Origin: Fallopia convolvulus
Lineage: Eukaryota > Streptophyta > Magnoliopsida > Caryophyllales > Polygonaceae
Length of the DNA: 64,000 nt
Direction: 5' to 3'
NCBI GenBank assembly: GCA_964016875.1
Contig: OZ024736.1
Location: 5,587,518-5,651,517 of the forward strand
Part shown: positions 1 to 10,273 of the stretch, one piece after another
Position numbering within the stretch: position 1 is the stretch's first letter
Layout: each line of letters opens with the position of its first letter
Translations under genes and position numbers: made by a program
Notes under the pieces: generated by a model
Told to the model about the DNA's origin: nothing
Seen by the model: the letters and a program-made list of their open reading frames with translations, nothing else
Databases searched by the model: none

Positions 1-156
1 CTCGGGATCTCGTTGGCGTTTTGTGATAGTTAGATTACGATGGTTGTCTTCGTTCTTTGTGACGACGAAAGTCTTCGGTCTTTGTGACGACGACAGTCTT
101 CGGTCTTTGTGATGATGATGGTCTTGAAATCATACTTGGAATTTTTTGTTCTAGCA
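1..156 (-). repeat. Start of 3' LTR with short tandem repeat
   Basis: Direct repeat of 2168-2324. It contains about three copies of a 25-bp unit beginning GTCTTCGGTCTTTGTG (about 46-120); the 5' LTR has the same array at about 2210-2290. The purine-rich CTTGGGGTAT on the minus strand just before the LTR (157-166) is a plausible polypurine tract. Confidence 0.6.
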
Positions 157-418
157 ATACCCCAAGTTCATCTTGTTCGTTGAGGCGGTGAGACGAGCGA
201 GATGAATGGTGCCTTATGATTGTAACTGATGACTTATGTCTTCTGATTGATCGTGACCATGACTGGAGATCGGCATCTCATGTGCTTCTACATGACAAAA
301 TTCAAAGAACTAGGAGGATTGGTCATGGGCTTCCCCAACGACCCTCCGACGCTCAAGTTAGTATTTATTCGAAAGAAATCATAAAGGAAAGCATAATAGT
401 GAACTAACATGAATTTTT

Positions 419-1620
419 TTAGAAATGATATGGATGAAACCTGCGTTCCTTGCAATTTTGGGTGACTGTATCATGACTGTGAGTGTGATCATGACCGTGA
501 TCGTTCTCATCATCATCTAAGGTCTCATGGTCAGATTCACTATCTGTTGAATTTTGACGGTTATCTTCTAGAGTCTTAGGATCGAATTCCGGAAGGTCAT
601 CTTCGGGGAGGTTAGTTCCCTTATCTTCTTCTAGGAGAATTTGGTCCATTGCCTTAGCTTGAACATCTTCGAAGGTTGCATGTGGGTACATGGTCAACTC
701 TTTGTAAAGTTCATTGCTCGCTCGAAGACCTTGATGGAATGCTTCAATGGACGCCGAGACATCGCTATTGCGGATCGATCATGATATTTTCATGAACGAA
801 ATAGTTCATGTAATCTCGGAGAGTTTCATCATACCCTTGAACAATTCGAAATAAGTCATTAGAATACTTTTCAAGTCGGCGACTACACATGAATTGAATT
901 TTAAACAAGTCGGCAAGACTCACATATGATTCCATGCATCTTCGTGGCAAACTAATGAACCATCTTAGGGTCGGGCCCTCAAGAGTTGCCCCAAAGCTTT
1001 TGCACATGATGGCTTCACTGTCTTATTGAGGGATGGAAGTCAACATCATTTTGCTTGAAGATCAGAAGATGATCGCTAGGATCATTGGTGCCCTACAAGC
1101 TTGACATCTCTAGAACGAGAAACCCCTTAGGAAAATCGACAACGAAAATGGATTCCACAAAGGGAGAAGCTTCATAGCCATCTTTGGGTTCCTTCTCGAT
1201 GAGACGTGGGATTCCGGGGATCCTTGCAATCGTCTCATAGAGAGGCTTTAATTTCTCTTGGATCTTTTGCATGATGACCTGCTCAATGTCGAGAAGGTTG
1301 GGAATGATCTCGTCGTCTTCTGTCGGATGCTGAAATGGGACGCCTAGTGAGGAGGTATCTCAGGCCGTCATTCCAGGAATGGTAACCATTGGAGGATCTT
1401 GGACGATCATAGTATCTTCAGGGAAATCTCCTGTGGTGGTCATAATCTTTTTAGGGAAAGCTCCTGCGATGGTTACATTCTTGCTCGTATGTTCCTGCGA
1501 TCTCAAAAACTCATTTTCAACTATTAGTTGTACCACTCGGGCGTTGAATCTGGCTCTTTCGGCTCTGAGTTCATCAAGGTCTTTTTGAAGGGCATTGTGA
1601 CGAGCAAATAGGTCACCCAT
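419..1620 (-). pseudogene. Degenerate Ty3/gypsy gag
   Basis: Three open pieces read right to left. The N-terminal piece (1620-1360) opens MGDLFARHNALQKDLDELRA, a coiled-coil-like start usual for plant gypsy gag. The middle piece (1007-765) has the Retrotrans_gag core: LEGPTLRWFISLP, DLFKIQFMCSRR and the YDETLRDYMNYF helix. The C-terminal piece (697-419) has TMYPHATFEDVQAKA followed by an acidic, His-rich tail. Between the pieces the frame is broken by stops and small indels. No CCHC knuckle is visible. Gag would form the particle in which the RNA is copied. The family call rests on the core motifs; clade is uncertain. Confidence 0.6.
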
Positions 1621-1693
1621 GGTGAATGGTTGGCGTTTGGTAGGAGGTTGATCAGTTGGATTTTAGCTATCAACCCCACGGTGGGCACCAAAT

Positions 1694-2324
1694 TGTTTTA
1701 GACAAAAAATGAGCCACTGATCACTTTAATGTCCTTGATAGGGACGGATAGCCAAAGGGATGCGATTGGATCAGGTTGAGGGGAAGACGAATGAAAACGA
1801 TTAACAAAAGCAATAAATAAGTAGAGAAATTGAATTTAAAGAGAACTTAAATGAACAAGAAATGCTTATCTCTTCTTATTAGTTATAAACAAGCGATTAT
1901 AAGCTTAGATCGAAGGTTTAATACCCGTAATCATGCGAAAACTACTGGGAAGACAACGATCAGATGGTAGTTGTCTTGCTCAGATGACAACGGTCTCTGG
2001 GAGCAAGGTAAGTTATGAGAGCGTTTTGATTACAATAGAGGGGAATTATTGTATACTGGTGTCTCCCTCTCTAGATCTGGCGTAGCTATGCCCTTAGATC
2101 CCTTTATACAATAGGTCATGGACGTTGTGGAAGATATGGTCAAAGGCGGTTGTAATTGACCCGGAGATCTCAAGATCTCGTTGGCGTTGCGGGATAGACA
2201 GATGACGATGGCGGTCTTCGGTCTTTGTGATGACGACAGTCTTCGGTCTTTGTGGCGACGACAGTATTCAGTCTTTGTGACGATGATGGTCTTGAAATCA
2301 TACTTGGAATTTTTGGGTCTAACA
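1694..2324 (-). repeat. 5' LTR of the gag-only element
   Basis: On the minus strand it begins TGTTAGACCCAAAAATTCC and ends GTCTAAAACA, directly followed by ATTTGGTGCCCACCGTGGGG, which occupies the primer-binding position (about 1676-1693). I cannot assign the tRNA. If the adjacent 2325-2676 segment, which also starts TGTTAGGCCC, belongs to the same LTR, the LTR would be 983 bp; the left copy argues against this because it diverges at 156. Confidence 0.55.
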
Positions 2325-2676
2325 AAGAGTTTGTGTTACATGTGTGTGCGTACGAATGGAATGAATCGTACTTGGAACTTTCTATCTTTCTGGCATGTAT
2401 CTTTATCAAATTAACCACCATATCCCACGTTTTACATGTCTTAAGATATGCCTCAATTGTCTCCCATTTGGCATACATATCGAAGCAAATAACTACCGTT
2501 AGTGATTGTCCGCGTGCGCATATCTCTTTCTATTGACCACAACTTTCTTGCTTCCCTTGTGACAGGTGACTTCATCTATCTCCTTGATCTTCCTTTCATC
2601 CCGTTTCTCTCATGATTCTTCGCCCGATCTTTGGGCCGTCTATGTCAAATGGAATTGGTGGTTTTTGGGCCTAACA
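2325..2676 (-). repeat. LTR-start fragment, TGTTAGGCCC type
   Basis: On the minus strand this begins TGTTAGGCCCAAAAACC at 2676, very like the start of the neighbouring LTR. It abuts integrase-like sequence at 2677, so 2676 looks like an insertion boundary in the Tat-like host. It may be part of a related LTR disrupted by the gag-only element. No coding sequence is supported here. Confidence 0.4.
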
Positions 2677-2689
2677 GGGTCATAAACCT

Positions 2690-3197
2690 CGTTATAATGT
2701 GTTCCCAAACAAATTTCTTGGTTTATGAATCTTGAATATTAGACAATGGCTTCACCTCCACCCACTTGGTGAAGTAGTCGATAGATGTAATAATATAGCA
2801 AACATTCTCGATTACATTTGGAAAAGGACCCACAATGTCAAGGCCCAATTGCACGAAGGTCCATGGGATTGACTGTTTCCATTTGGAAAACTTCTAACAC
2901 TTTTTGCATTTTCTCACATAGCTTTTTGCATATTTTTGCATATAGGGTCACCAATATCCTTGAGTTTTTTCCCTAAACTCCAAAATCTGTCCTCCCGCAT
3001 GCATTCCACTTGATAATAGGGGTTTTCAACCATGAATCCTCCGCACCTTCTTCACCTATGTCCATTACCTTGACGATCAAACATCCAAAAATCTCTACTT
3101 GGATTGCGGGCTTAACCAAGCTTCCTAATATTATGAGCAGAGTAGCTAAGGCGTTTGCGGCCTTATTCTACTCAGGGGTCTTTGCCTTAGTTCGAAG
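2690..3197 (-). pseudogene. Ty3/gypsy RNase H tail and integrase core (fragment)
   Basis: Minus-strand translation gives NKAANALATL, the end of the RNase H domain where the family has a conserved ADALA-type motif, then linker residues. After degenerate sequence, about 2905-2690 reads PWTFVQLGLDIVGPFP (first Asp of the integrase DDE triad) and SIDYFTKWVEVKPL (second Asp). The zinc-finger part between them is badly decayed and the third acidic residue is beyond the break at 2676. There are several stops. It is continuous with 17851-18226, from which it was separated by the insertion at 3198. Confidence 0.65.
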
Positions 3198-3239
3198 TGT
3201 AATAACCCTCTCTTTCAAACAAGAATATGCGTATTACCT

Positions 3240-3298
3240 TGTCGTTGTACCTTGTACTTCCTTAGTTTCGTGGACGAAATTTTTTAAGGAGGTACTAA
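3240..3298 (+). pseudogene. Pol C-terminus and polypurine tract of the Tekay-like element
   Basis: The bases before the 3' LTR read LVSWTKFFKEVLM in frame and include AATTTTTTAAGGAGG, which matches the usual situation in this clade where the last pol codons overlap the polypurine tract just upstream of the LTR. All upstream pol is deleted. Confidence 0.55.
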
Positions 3299-4200
3299 TG
3301 TAATAACCCTCTCTTTTAGAAGGGGTATTATAGTAATTTTCTTCCCTTGATTATATTTTAATAAAGGATGGTTTATTTTCTTAAAAGGAAAAAGATTAAT
3401 TAAATAATAACTTTTGAACTTACCAAAATGGTCATATTTATAAGTCTTATAAAACAAATAATCATTTATAGTTTCGTTATAATATGTTAACGAAAATTAA
3501 AATGGGATTTCTACAATTAACCAATAATAACTTTTAAATTGGTTTATATTCCGGGAAAAACAAAGTCTTTTGGAAAAAAAGATAAGCCTAGCTTAAATAT
3601 AGTATTTTGTTTTGGAAAATGGGATATTTCTTATATTTTAATAAGAGATAAGTATATGTGAATTTGGGTTTTGCTCATTATGAAAGTAAGGAGATACTAT
3701 TTTATTTAAAAATGGATGAGGTATATTTTATATTGGGAAAGCTATTTCCATATAAGAACATGAGAAGGACGTTTTTAAGCAAAATAAAGAAGTTGGGTAC
3801 ACTTAATTTTTTCGAAAAAGAATTTGTACATGGAAGGATTTTTTTATCACAACTAGAAACAAGAGGGTTTAAAATTATAATTTGTCCTAAAAGAAGGGTC
3901 ATCCGCCCATATCTTCTTCTCCACCCCTTTCCTTTCATGTTCTTTAAACCAAAAAGCATTCAAATACAATTACGATCAATTTAGCCACGATTGTGGCTAA
4001 GACCAAAAGGAGAGTTGTAGATTGTATCCTCCTTGACCTCCACGTTTTGGAAGCACCATATATACCCACGAACCTAGAGTGTACCTCCCTCGGTGTTTCA
4101 CAGATTTCTCTCAAACCACGAAGCCAATTTCAAAACTAAAATAAGATCTGGAATCCTCATTCAAATCCCAACAAAAGCCCTCTTCACCCATGATTTTTAC
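3299..4200 (+). repeat. 3' LTR of Tekay-like element, segment 1
   Basis: Begins TGTAATAACCCTCTC, repeating the element start at 3198. AT-rich and without genes; two overlapping small open frames near 3658-3984 have no recognisable domain. It ends in TTTAC, the TSD of the Reina-like insertion, and resumes at 8487. Confidence 0.6.
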
Positions 4201-4244
4201 TAAAACAGTAAATCAGATACACAAACAAGCAAGATAGAATCAAT
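4201..4244 (-). repeat. Residual 3' LTR end (44 bp)
   Basis: Matches 8134-8177, the U5 end of the 5' LTR, with a few differences (the terminal CA has become TA on the minus strand). It adjoins integrase codons directly, so the rest of the 3' LTR and the end of pol have been deleted. Confidence 0.7.
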
Positions 4245-4249
4245 TATGC

Positions 4250-5110
4250 CACAGTTCCAATCTTGTCAATAAATTTGAAGGGCCCATAAAATTTGGGTGA
4301 GAGTTTGTGGCAGGCATGCTTCTTCAAGGAATTTTGCCTTTATATATGAAGCTTCAGATACACATAATTTCCCAAGCAAATTCACAATTAGAGTGGTGTT
4401 GATCAACCACCGAAGAAGATGGAATTGGAGCATGTAAATGATTTCCTCTCGTTTGACAAAGCTTCTATCAACGGATTTGGACGTGCTCTCACTAGGAAGA
4501 TATGGGAGGTGAGTTGGAGAGGCATAGCAGTAGAGAACTTTAAAAGGAGAAGTCTTGAAAGCGGAATGTGTGGTTGTATTATACCACCATTCAACCATAG
4601 GGAGCCACCTACTCCAGGTTACCAGTGACTCAACACACATGCACCGTAGGTAGGTCCCTAAGGTGCGGTTTGTCACTTCCGTCTGGCCATCTCTTTGAGG
4701 GCTATAGGCTGAGGAAAAGTTGATTCAACCCCTTGGGTTCAGAAAAGCTCCTGCCAGACTTCGCTCAAGAAGAGAGGATCTCTATCACTAATGATGGTCA
4801 AAGGGTTGCCATGTAACTTGAACACGTTGTCCAGATAGAGCTGAGCGACAGTAGAGGCTGTGTAGGGGTGGGAGAAGGGCAAGAAGTGTGCATATTTACT
4901 AAACCGATCGACCACCACTAAGATATTGTGTTTTCCATAGGAAGGAGAGACCCTCAATAAAGTCCATGCTGATGGATTCCCAAACACCTTAAGGTGTTGG
5001 TAAGGGTTGGAGTAATCTTGGAGAGGCTGAATTATCAACTTTATATTGTTTGCAAGTATGGCAATTATGGATGTATTGGTGGACTAATTTAGCAAGTCCT
5101 GGCCAATAGA
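4250..5110 (-). pseudogene. Integrase of the Reina-like element
   Basis: The 5038-4739 piece contains VVDRFSKYAHFLPFSHPYTA with the second catalytic Asp, then LHGNPLTIISDRDPLFLSEVWQELF, the stretch before the conserved Glu region. The 4676-4266 piece gives TNRTLGTYLRCM, the EWWYNTTTHSAFKTSPFKVLY motif region typical of this group, and, shifted in frame near the end, KLSPKFYGPF and KIGTVAY, the C-terminal integrase motif. Residues beyond that, including any chromodomain, are deleted. A stop and a frameshift separate the pieces. The domain would insert cDNA into host DNA; this copy is dead. Confidence 0.75.
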
Positions 5111-5188
5111 ATAGAGATTTGATCCTGGAGAGTGTGGAGTCCCTCTCAGAGTGACCCCCCAAAGGCGAGTCATGAAGCCACCTTAAGA

Positions 5189-5857
5189 TTAGTAACTTAA
5201 ATCATCAAAGTTGAAAATAATAAGCTTGCCCCTATGCTGAAGTTCATTATTGACAAAGGTAAACTTAGGGTGAAGAGAAGGAGTACTATGTAGCTTAGAT
5301 ATAAGCTTGGCACAATTTAGGTTGGTTGACCAGGCATCTTTGATTTTAGATAATAACTCAGAATGAGAATTAGTGAGAGTAATTTGCATCAGCTGGCTGC
5401 TTGTAACTCGGGACAAAGCATCTGTTGTAATGTTTTCCTTGCCTTGTTTGTATTCAATAGAGAACTCGTAGCCAAGTAATTTGGGAAGCGACATATGTTG
5501 GAAGGGTGTGGTAGCTTTCTGATCCAACATATATTCTAAGCTTTTATGATCAATTTTAATGATGAAATGGCGATGAAGGAGGTAAGAGCTCCATTGTTGC
5601 ATAGGAAAGACAACCGCCATCAACTGTTTTTCATAAACTGAGAGGGCTTGGTGTCGAGGACCTAGAGTCCTACTAATGAAGGATATAGGGTGATTATCCT
5701 GCATTAAGACAACTCCAATACCTTTGTTAGATGCATCAGTTTTGACGACAAAGGGCTTAGTGAAATCAAGGAGTGCGAGCACAGGGGAGGAAGATAAGGC
5801 CTTTTTAAGCACGTTGAAGGTAGCAGTACTATCCTCAGTCCATAGAAAACAATCCTT
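5189..5857 (-). pseudogene. RNase H of the Reina-like element
   Basis: An open stretch of 207 residues (5812-5189). PFVVKTDASNKGIGVVLMQ carries the first catalytic Asp, YEKQLMAVVFPMQQW the Glu, and IIKIDHKSLEYML the second Asp; NITTDALSR closes the domain. These are the expected acidic residues of gypsy-type RNase H, which removes RNA from the RNA-DNA hybrid. It is the best preserved part of this element, continuous with RT upstream apart from a frame break near 5860. Confidence 0.8.
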
Positions 5858-6725
5858 CTATAAGAGATTTGTGAGAGGGCGTGCTATGATGTTGTAATCC
5901 TTGATAAATCGCCTGTAGTAATTGTATAACCCCAAAAAGTTGTGCAACTGTTTGATATTCTGAGGCAAGGGCCAATCAGTGATGGCTTTTATTTTAGTAG
6001 GGTCGGTGCTTACACCCGAGGCACAAATAAAGTGCCCTAGGTACTCAATAATGGATGCACAAAAAGTGCATTTAGAAGGCTTAAGAAAGAGATGATGTTC
6101 TTTGAGAATTGTAAATACCATAGAAAGATGTGACAAATGATCATCCTAAGAAGCACTATAAACTAGGATGTCATCGAAGAAAACAAGGACAAATTTTCTT
6201 GCAACCTCATGAAAAATATAGTTCATTAGGCTTTGAAATGTAGAGGGAGCATTCGAAAGAACAAAGGGAATGAAAAGATATTCGTAGTGGCCAGAGTGTG
6301 TCTTGAACACATCTTGGGGAATTATTCGAATCTTGATGAAAACCAGAATGAAGATCTAGTTTAGAAAAGATAGAAGAGCCTCCGAGTTCATCAAGGAGAT
6401 CTTCAAGAAAGGGGATTGGGTATTTATTCTTGATAGTTTGGTGGTTAAGGCCCTTGTAATAAACACATAAGCACCAGTTGTTGTCTTTCTTTTTTACTAA
6501 AACAACCGGTGAAGCATACAGACTATTGCTATACTAAATAATGCCTTCTTGAAGCATTTCCTTAACCAAGCCTTCAATGGCATCTATTTTAATGATGGAA
6601 TGTCTATAAGGGCGCTGGTTAATGGGTGAAACATTAGGAGAGACTGGAATGAGATGATCAAAGCCATGGAGGAATGGAGGTAGCCCGGTTGAAGCTTGAA
6701 AAATATCAGAGAATTCCGAGAGCAA
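5858..6725 (-). pseudogene. Reverse transcriptase of the Reina-like element
   Basis: The 6725-6534 piece starts the domain (HGFDHLIPVSPNVSPINQRPYRHS), followed in other frames by the fingers and palm. The active site FFDDILVYS lies at about 6165-6190 in sequence not open in a single frame. The 6136-5858 piece gives LEHHLFL-type thumb motifs: HHLFLKPSKCTFC, YLGHFICASGVSTDP and FLGLYNYYRRFIKDY. At least two stops and a frameshift interrupt it. Downstream it runs into RNase H. Confidence 0.8.
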
Positions 6726-6849
6726 GTTTTGAAGATGAACATCAGTAGCTCGAACAGTGTCATGGTGTGAAGAGATATGACAGATAGAAGGAGCACCATC
6801 TGAATCGATAGAGTAAAAAACCTATAATATTGCTAGCTGAGCAGTTTGT

Positions 6850-7194
6850 TCAGAAACTTTGTTGAGAGAACTGCCTTTGACAATTGGAATTACAAGCACC
6901 TCGGAGTGTACATTTCTTACCATTCATCTGGAATTTCATTTTCATGTGTACGTAGTCCCACCATACGGGGTTAACTCTAATAAGCCATTGGATGCCAATG
7001 ATAACATCGAAGCAATCTAGAGGAACTATTTGGAGCTCAGCCGTGAACTCCATACCCTGCATTACCCAAGTGAATTTGGGACACCTGAAGTTAGATAATA
7101 GAGCACCACCAACCGCTGGTTTTACAGACAGAGGTGGAACAGGTTCAAGAAGCCAACCGAGGTTCTTGGCTATCTCTAAAGGTATGAATACCAT
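6850..7194 (-). pseudogene. Aspartic protease region of the Reina-like element
   Basis: The 114-residue piece contains GGALLSNFRCPKFTWVMQGM and LDCFDVIIGIQWL, the conserved second half of gypsy protease (ILG-type flap end, here IIGIQWL). The catalytic D-S/T-G part lies upstream in the overlapping piece and is hard to read because of frame breaks. It would process the gag-pol polyprotein. Confidence 0.6.
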
Positions 7195-8100
7195 GACGGC
7201 TAGTTACTTTCATGAAGTTGTATGCCATGGTGCCACTCATGGCATTGACAGAAATCTGATATACTTGGCCTCCTACAGTGTCATCAGGCTGATTTTCCGG
7301 GACAGATTCCTCTTCACATATATCTTCACACTCCGTGTAAATATGAGCTCTCTTGTGTTTGAGATGATGTCGTGGTGTAAATGGTTCATCACAAAACATA
7401 CACATCCCCTTGGATTTACGATCTTGCATTTCTTCATAAGATATGCTTCGAGCCTGTTTAGGTGATTCAGGAGAAGGGGAAAGTTTCTGTTTGGTGGTAG
7501 ATGGGAGGGTTAATAATTTGGGTTGGGGAAATTTTTGTGGTTTTGGGCTAGGAAGGAGAGGAGTGCCTTTAAGAGTGTAGGGCTTGGAGTAATTGCTAGG
7601 GAAACGAGTGTGGTGTTGTGGTTTAGTGGAGGTGGCAGGTTTAGGTAGAAGCGACAAACAAGACTCATAGAGTTGGGCTAGCCTGGCCACTTTTTAAACA
7701 ATATTAGGTTAAAACTGACAAACATGGGCTTGTAAATGGGGTTGTAAAATAGCCATATATATACTCAAAGCATGTGCAGCAGGGAGATGGAGTTTTGTGA
7801 AGGCACATTCAAAATTATCTAGAAAAGTAGCAAAGAGTCAATTTGGGGGTCAAGTGAATCTGGTGGAACTGGGTTTGGCAGGTGACGATGGTCCCCTAGT
7901 GTCGATGTTTGGCCGTCAAGCGTCACTTGGAAGGGAGAGGAAGGTGGTCTTAGGTTCATGGACAAATTCATTATGAGCTCTTTGAGATCTGCCATATCCT
8001 TCGACATCGCATCCATCCGGGCAGATGCCAAAAGCTGGGATTCCTCAAATTGCTTTTGGAGCTCTTGTAGAGATTTTTCACGAGTTTCAACAAACATCAT
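7145..8100 (-). pseudogene. Gag of the Reina-like element
   Basis: The start is taken at 8100, the first Met after the primer-binding site, giving MMFVETREKSLQELQKQFEE, a charged coiled-coil N-terminus. The second open piece (7690-7145) is Pro/Lys-rich and holds CMFCDEPFTPRHHLKHK, a variant of the single zinc finger seen at the end of gag in this clade. Much of the central gag domain between about 7690 and 7819 is frame-broken. Confidence 0.6.
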
Positions 8101-8120
8101 GCTAGGTCACATGACCGACA

Positions 8121-8133
8121 AATCTAATACCAA
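8121..8133 (-). other. Primer-binding site, Met-tRNA type
   Basis: Minus-strand TTGGTATTAGATT directly follows the LTR end. It resembles the usual TGGTATCAGAGC complementary to initiator Met tRNA, with three mismatches. Confidence 0.6.
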
Positions 8134-8486
8134 TGAAACAGTAAATCAGATACATAATCAAGCAAGATAGAATCAATCCCAGAAGAGACTGAATAGCAGT
8201 CTGGACCCGAGATATTCTCAAGCTCAAAGGTCGAAATGGAAAGGAATTCAACCTGTAGAGACGAGAGAGAGAGAAGCCAAAGAGAAATTTGGGTTTGGAA
8301 TTGGTAATTGATTTCTAAATAAGCCAGAACATCCTGGACTCGTGATTACATAAGCATCCAAAGCAGCCTAATGGCTTTTCAAACCGGGACAAAACGGCGA
8401 CAAGCAAGGTTAAGAAATTGATTTTTAGTTTGTTTATGACAAATATCGAAAATAAAAAGTAATAAGTGAAACGCATCACTGTAACA
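8134..8486 (-). repeat. 5' LTR of the Reina-like element
   Basis: 353 bp, TGTTACAGTGATGCG to TGTTTCA on the minus strand. TSD TTTAC follows at 8487-8491. The only full LTR of this element. Confidence 0.75.
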
Positions 8487-10273
8487 TTTACATTGTCTTA
8501 AGCCCCCGAAAAAGCCATTCGAGGTCCACGACATGTTCAGTGAAAACAGCGGCCCAAACAACCATTTCAGCATGATTTCCGGCCACCACCGACCACCTCC
8601 AAGCCCGCCGCCGCCATATGAGTGTGCGCCAACCTCTTCTGGTTCGAACCCAACCGGTCACGAGCCCTATCTTGGACCGAGCTGCCTCCGCTAAGCCACT
8701 TTCCAAGAAGTGTGTGAGCAGCCCCAAAACCCTTAATTATAATTTTAAAATTTTATTTTTATTGTGTTTTCTTTCAGTTTAACATTTTTAATTTTATTTT
8801 TGGATTGAAATTAATTTTTAAAAATATAGGATATTATTTTTTATAAAATTTCAGATTTATAAAATTTAGAAATTATAAAAGAATTCAGTTTTATTAGCTA
8901 ATATTATACATAACCTTTAAAATTAGAATAACCATGAAAATAGAAAATTATTATGCTTTTCATAAAAAAATTCAAGATATTAATGATTCTGATTTTGAAC
9001 ATTATATTATGATTCATGAAGTTATTTAATAATTATTCATGATTTTTGGAGATTTAAAAACATAAGACTTATACTATAATGTTAAAAAGCATTGTATAAA
9101 TACATGTATATTCTAGTGCATATATTATCGTTATTTATATGATTCAATAAAGTTAACAAAAAATTTGGTTGATAACCAAGGTTATTATACATTAATAAGG
9201 AGGACTCATTAATGTACCGAAAATAAGGAAGAACAAATCAAAATAAATTAATCGTAACTCTCTCATTAGGTTAATCCGAACGTTGAAACTCTCTCACTAG
9301 GTTAATCTGTATACTTGTCTTCAATCAAGGCAAGTGGTGGTTCACTCTTGCTCATCCATTTGTTGATAATTAATATTTAAATTCATTATCATTCATGTTT
9401 GGAAGTTTGTGTGTTTACTATAAAATTATGTTCATGTATATATCTATATCTATATTATGCTATTGTTTTTAAATGATTTTTGATTGTGACCTTGATATTT
9501 TACTTAAATTAGAATTGATAAGTATGAGTAGTGGTAGAAGGTTGTCCTTCCAATCTGAATTCGCACAACACGTATGCGTTGAGGTTGGTTGAGGCCTGAT
9601 TATTCCAAGGAAGCGTAATTATAGATGGTCAATAGTTTTGAACGTGTTTTGTATATATATAAGTTCTCTAAACATGAAATTCATATTCTCCCTTAGGATC
9701 TATTTGTCCTTAGGGCTCTCTCTTGCAATTTTGTTGTGTCCACCTTCATTATTCTGTGGAAGTAGTCTAGTTGTTAATCATTGATCGGCTTTCATTCGGA
9801 CTACAATGTCACACCTAATTATGACCACTAGAACCTCTTACAAAATTCCATTTGCTTAGTCAGTCAAAAGACTAACCCGGCCAATTTATTTGCTTGCATG
9901 GTCGGTTGGCGTCAACCGTCCCTATATGGCACATCAGACGATCTTTTTTCATGTTATAAGAAGTAAGCTGGCAAAGAGCCAAACCACAGTAGAAGTTTTG
10001 AGTCAAACTACTTCATAAAGTTAAGATAAATTATAATTAACTGAACTTGAATTAGGACTTTAATTTTTCCTAGTTGGTGTATAGCCGCAAGTGACGACTC
10101 CTTTATGTAACTTATGGATTTTCAAAAAGTGTTCCACTATGAGTTGTAACAATATTCTCCTCGACTTAAAAGGAGAATATTTAATAAAAATGTTTGTTTT
10201 CATTGAAAGGCTTCCGCTATTTTTAATATTTTAATGCCTATATTGTTCGGATCAAGCATTAGATGGCTCTGGA
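8487..10273 (+). repeat. 3' LTR of Tekay-like element, segment 2
   Basis: Resumes the LTR interrupted at 4200. It is AT-rich, without recognisable genes; the Pro/Arg-rich open stretch at 8488-8727 has no family resemblance I can name. An 11-bp perfect hairpin stem (AATATTCTCCT / AGGAGAATATT, loop of 9) lies at 10151-10181. It ends in CTGGA, the TSD of the Athila-like insertion, and resumes at 17795. Confidence 0.55.

Larger units (their letters stand above)
1..2324 (-). mobile_element. Gag-only (TR-GAG-like) LTR retrotransposon, left LTR cut by window edge
   Basis: The element runs right to left: 5' LTR 1694-2324, leader, gag 1620-419, a short 3' region, and the first 156 bp of the 3' LTR at the window edge. 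Positions 1-156 match about 2168-2324, and the match stops exactly at a TG..CA-type end (tctagca against tctaaca), which fixes the LTR boundary. The interior is only about 1.5 kb and has no protease, RT or integrase. That layout fits the non-autonomous class with LTRs and a gag domain only (TR-GAG elements); such an element would need pol from a relative. TSDs cannot be tested because the left end lies outside the window. Confidence 0.65.
4201..8486 (-). mobile_element. Reina-like Ty3/gypsy retrotransposon, 3' LTR mostly deleted
   Basis: Runs right to left: 5' LTR 8134-8486, primer-binding site, gag, protease, RT, RNase H, integrase, then 44 bp of the 3' LTR end (4201-4244). The TSD TTTAC is intact on both sides (4196-4200 and 8487-8491). 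The short LTR (353 bp), single gag-pol without spacer and Met-type primer site fit the Reina clade of chromoviruses; the chromodomain that would close integrase is missing because the deletion removed it together with most of the 3' LTR. Pol has several stops and frameshifts. Confidence 0.75.

Noticed and set aside
3658..3984. Overlapping open frames on both strands
   Set aside because: They lie inside an LTR and show no family resemblance; AT-rich chance frames.
7958..8170. Plus-strand frame at the gag start of the Reina-like element
   Set aside because: Complement of gag coding sequence; shadow frame.
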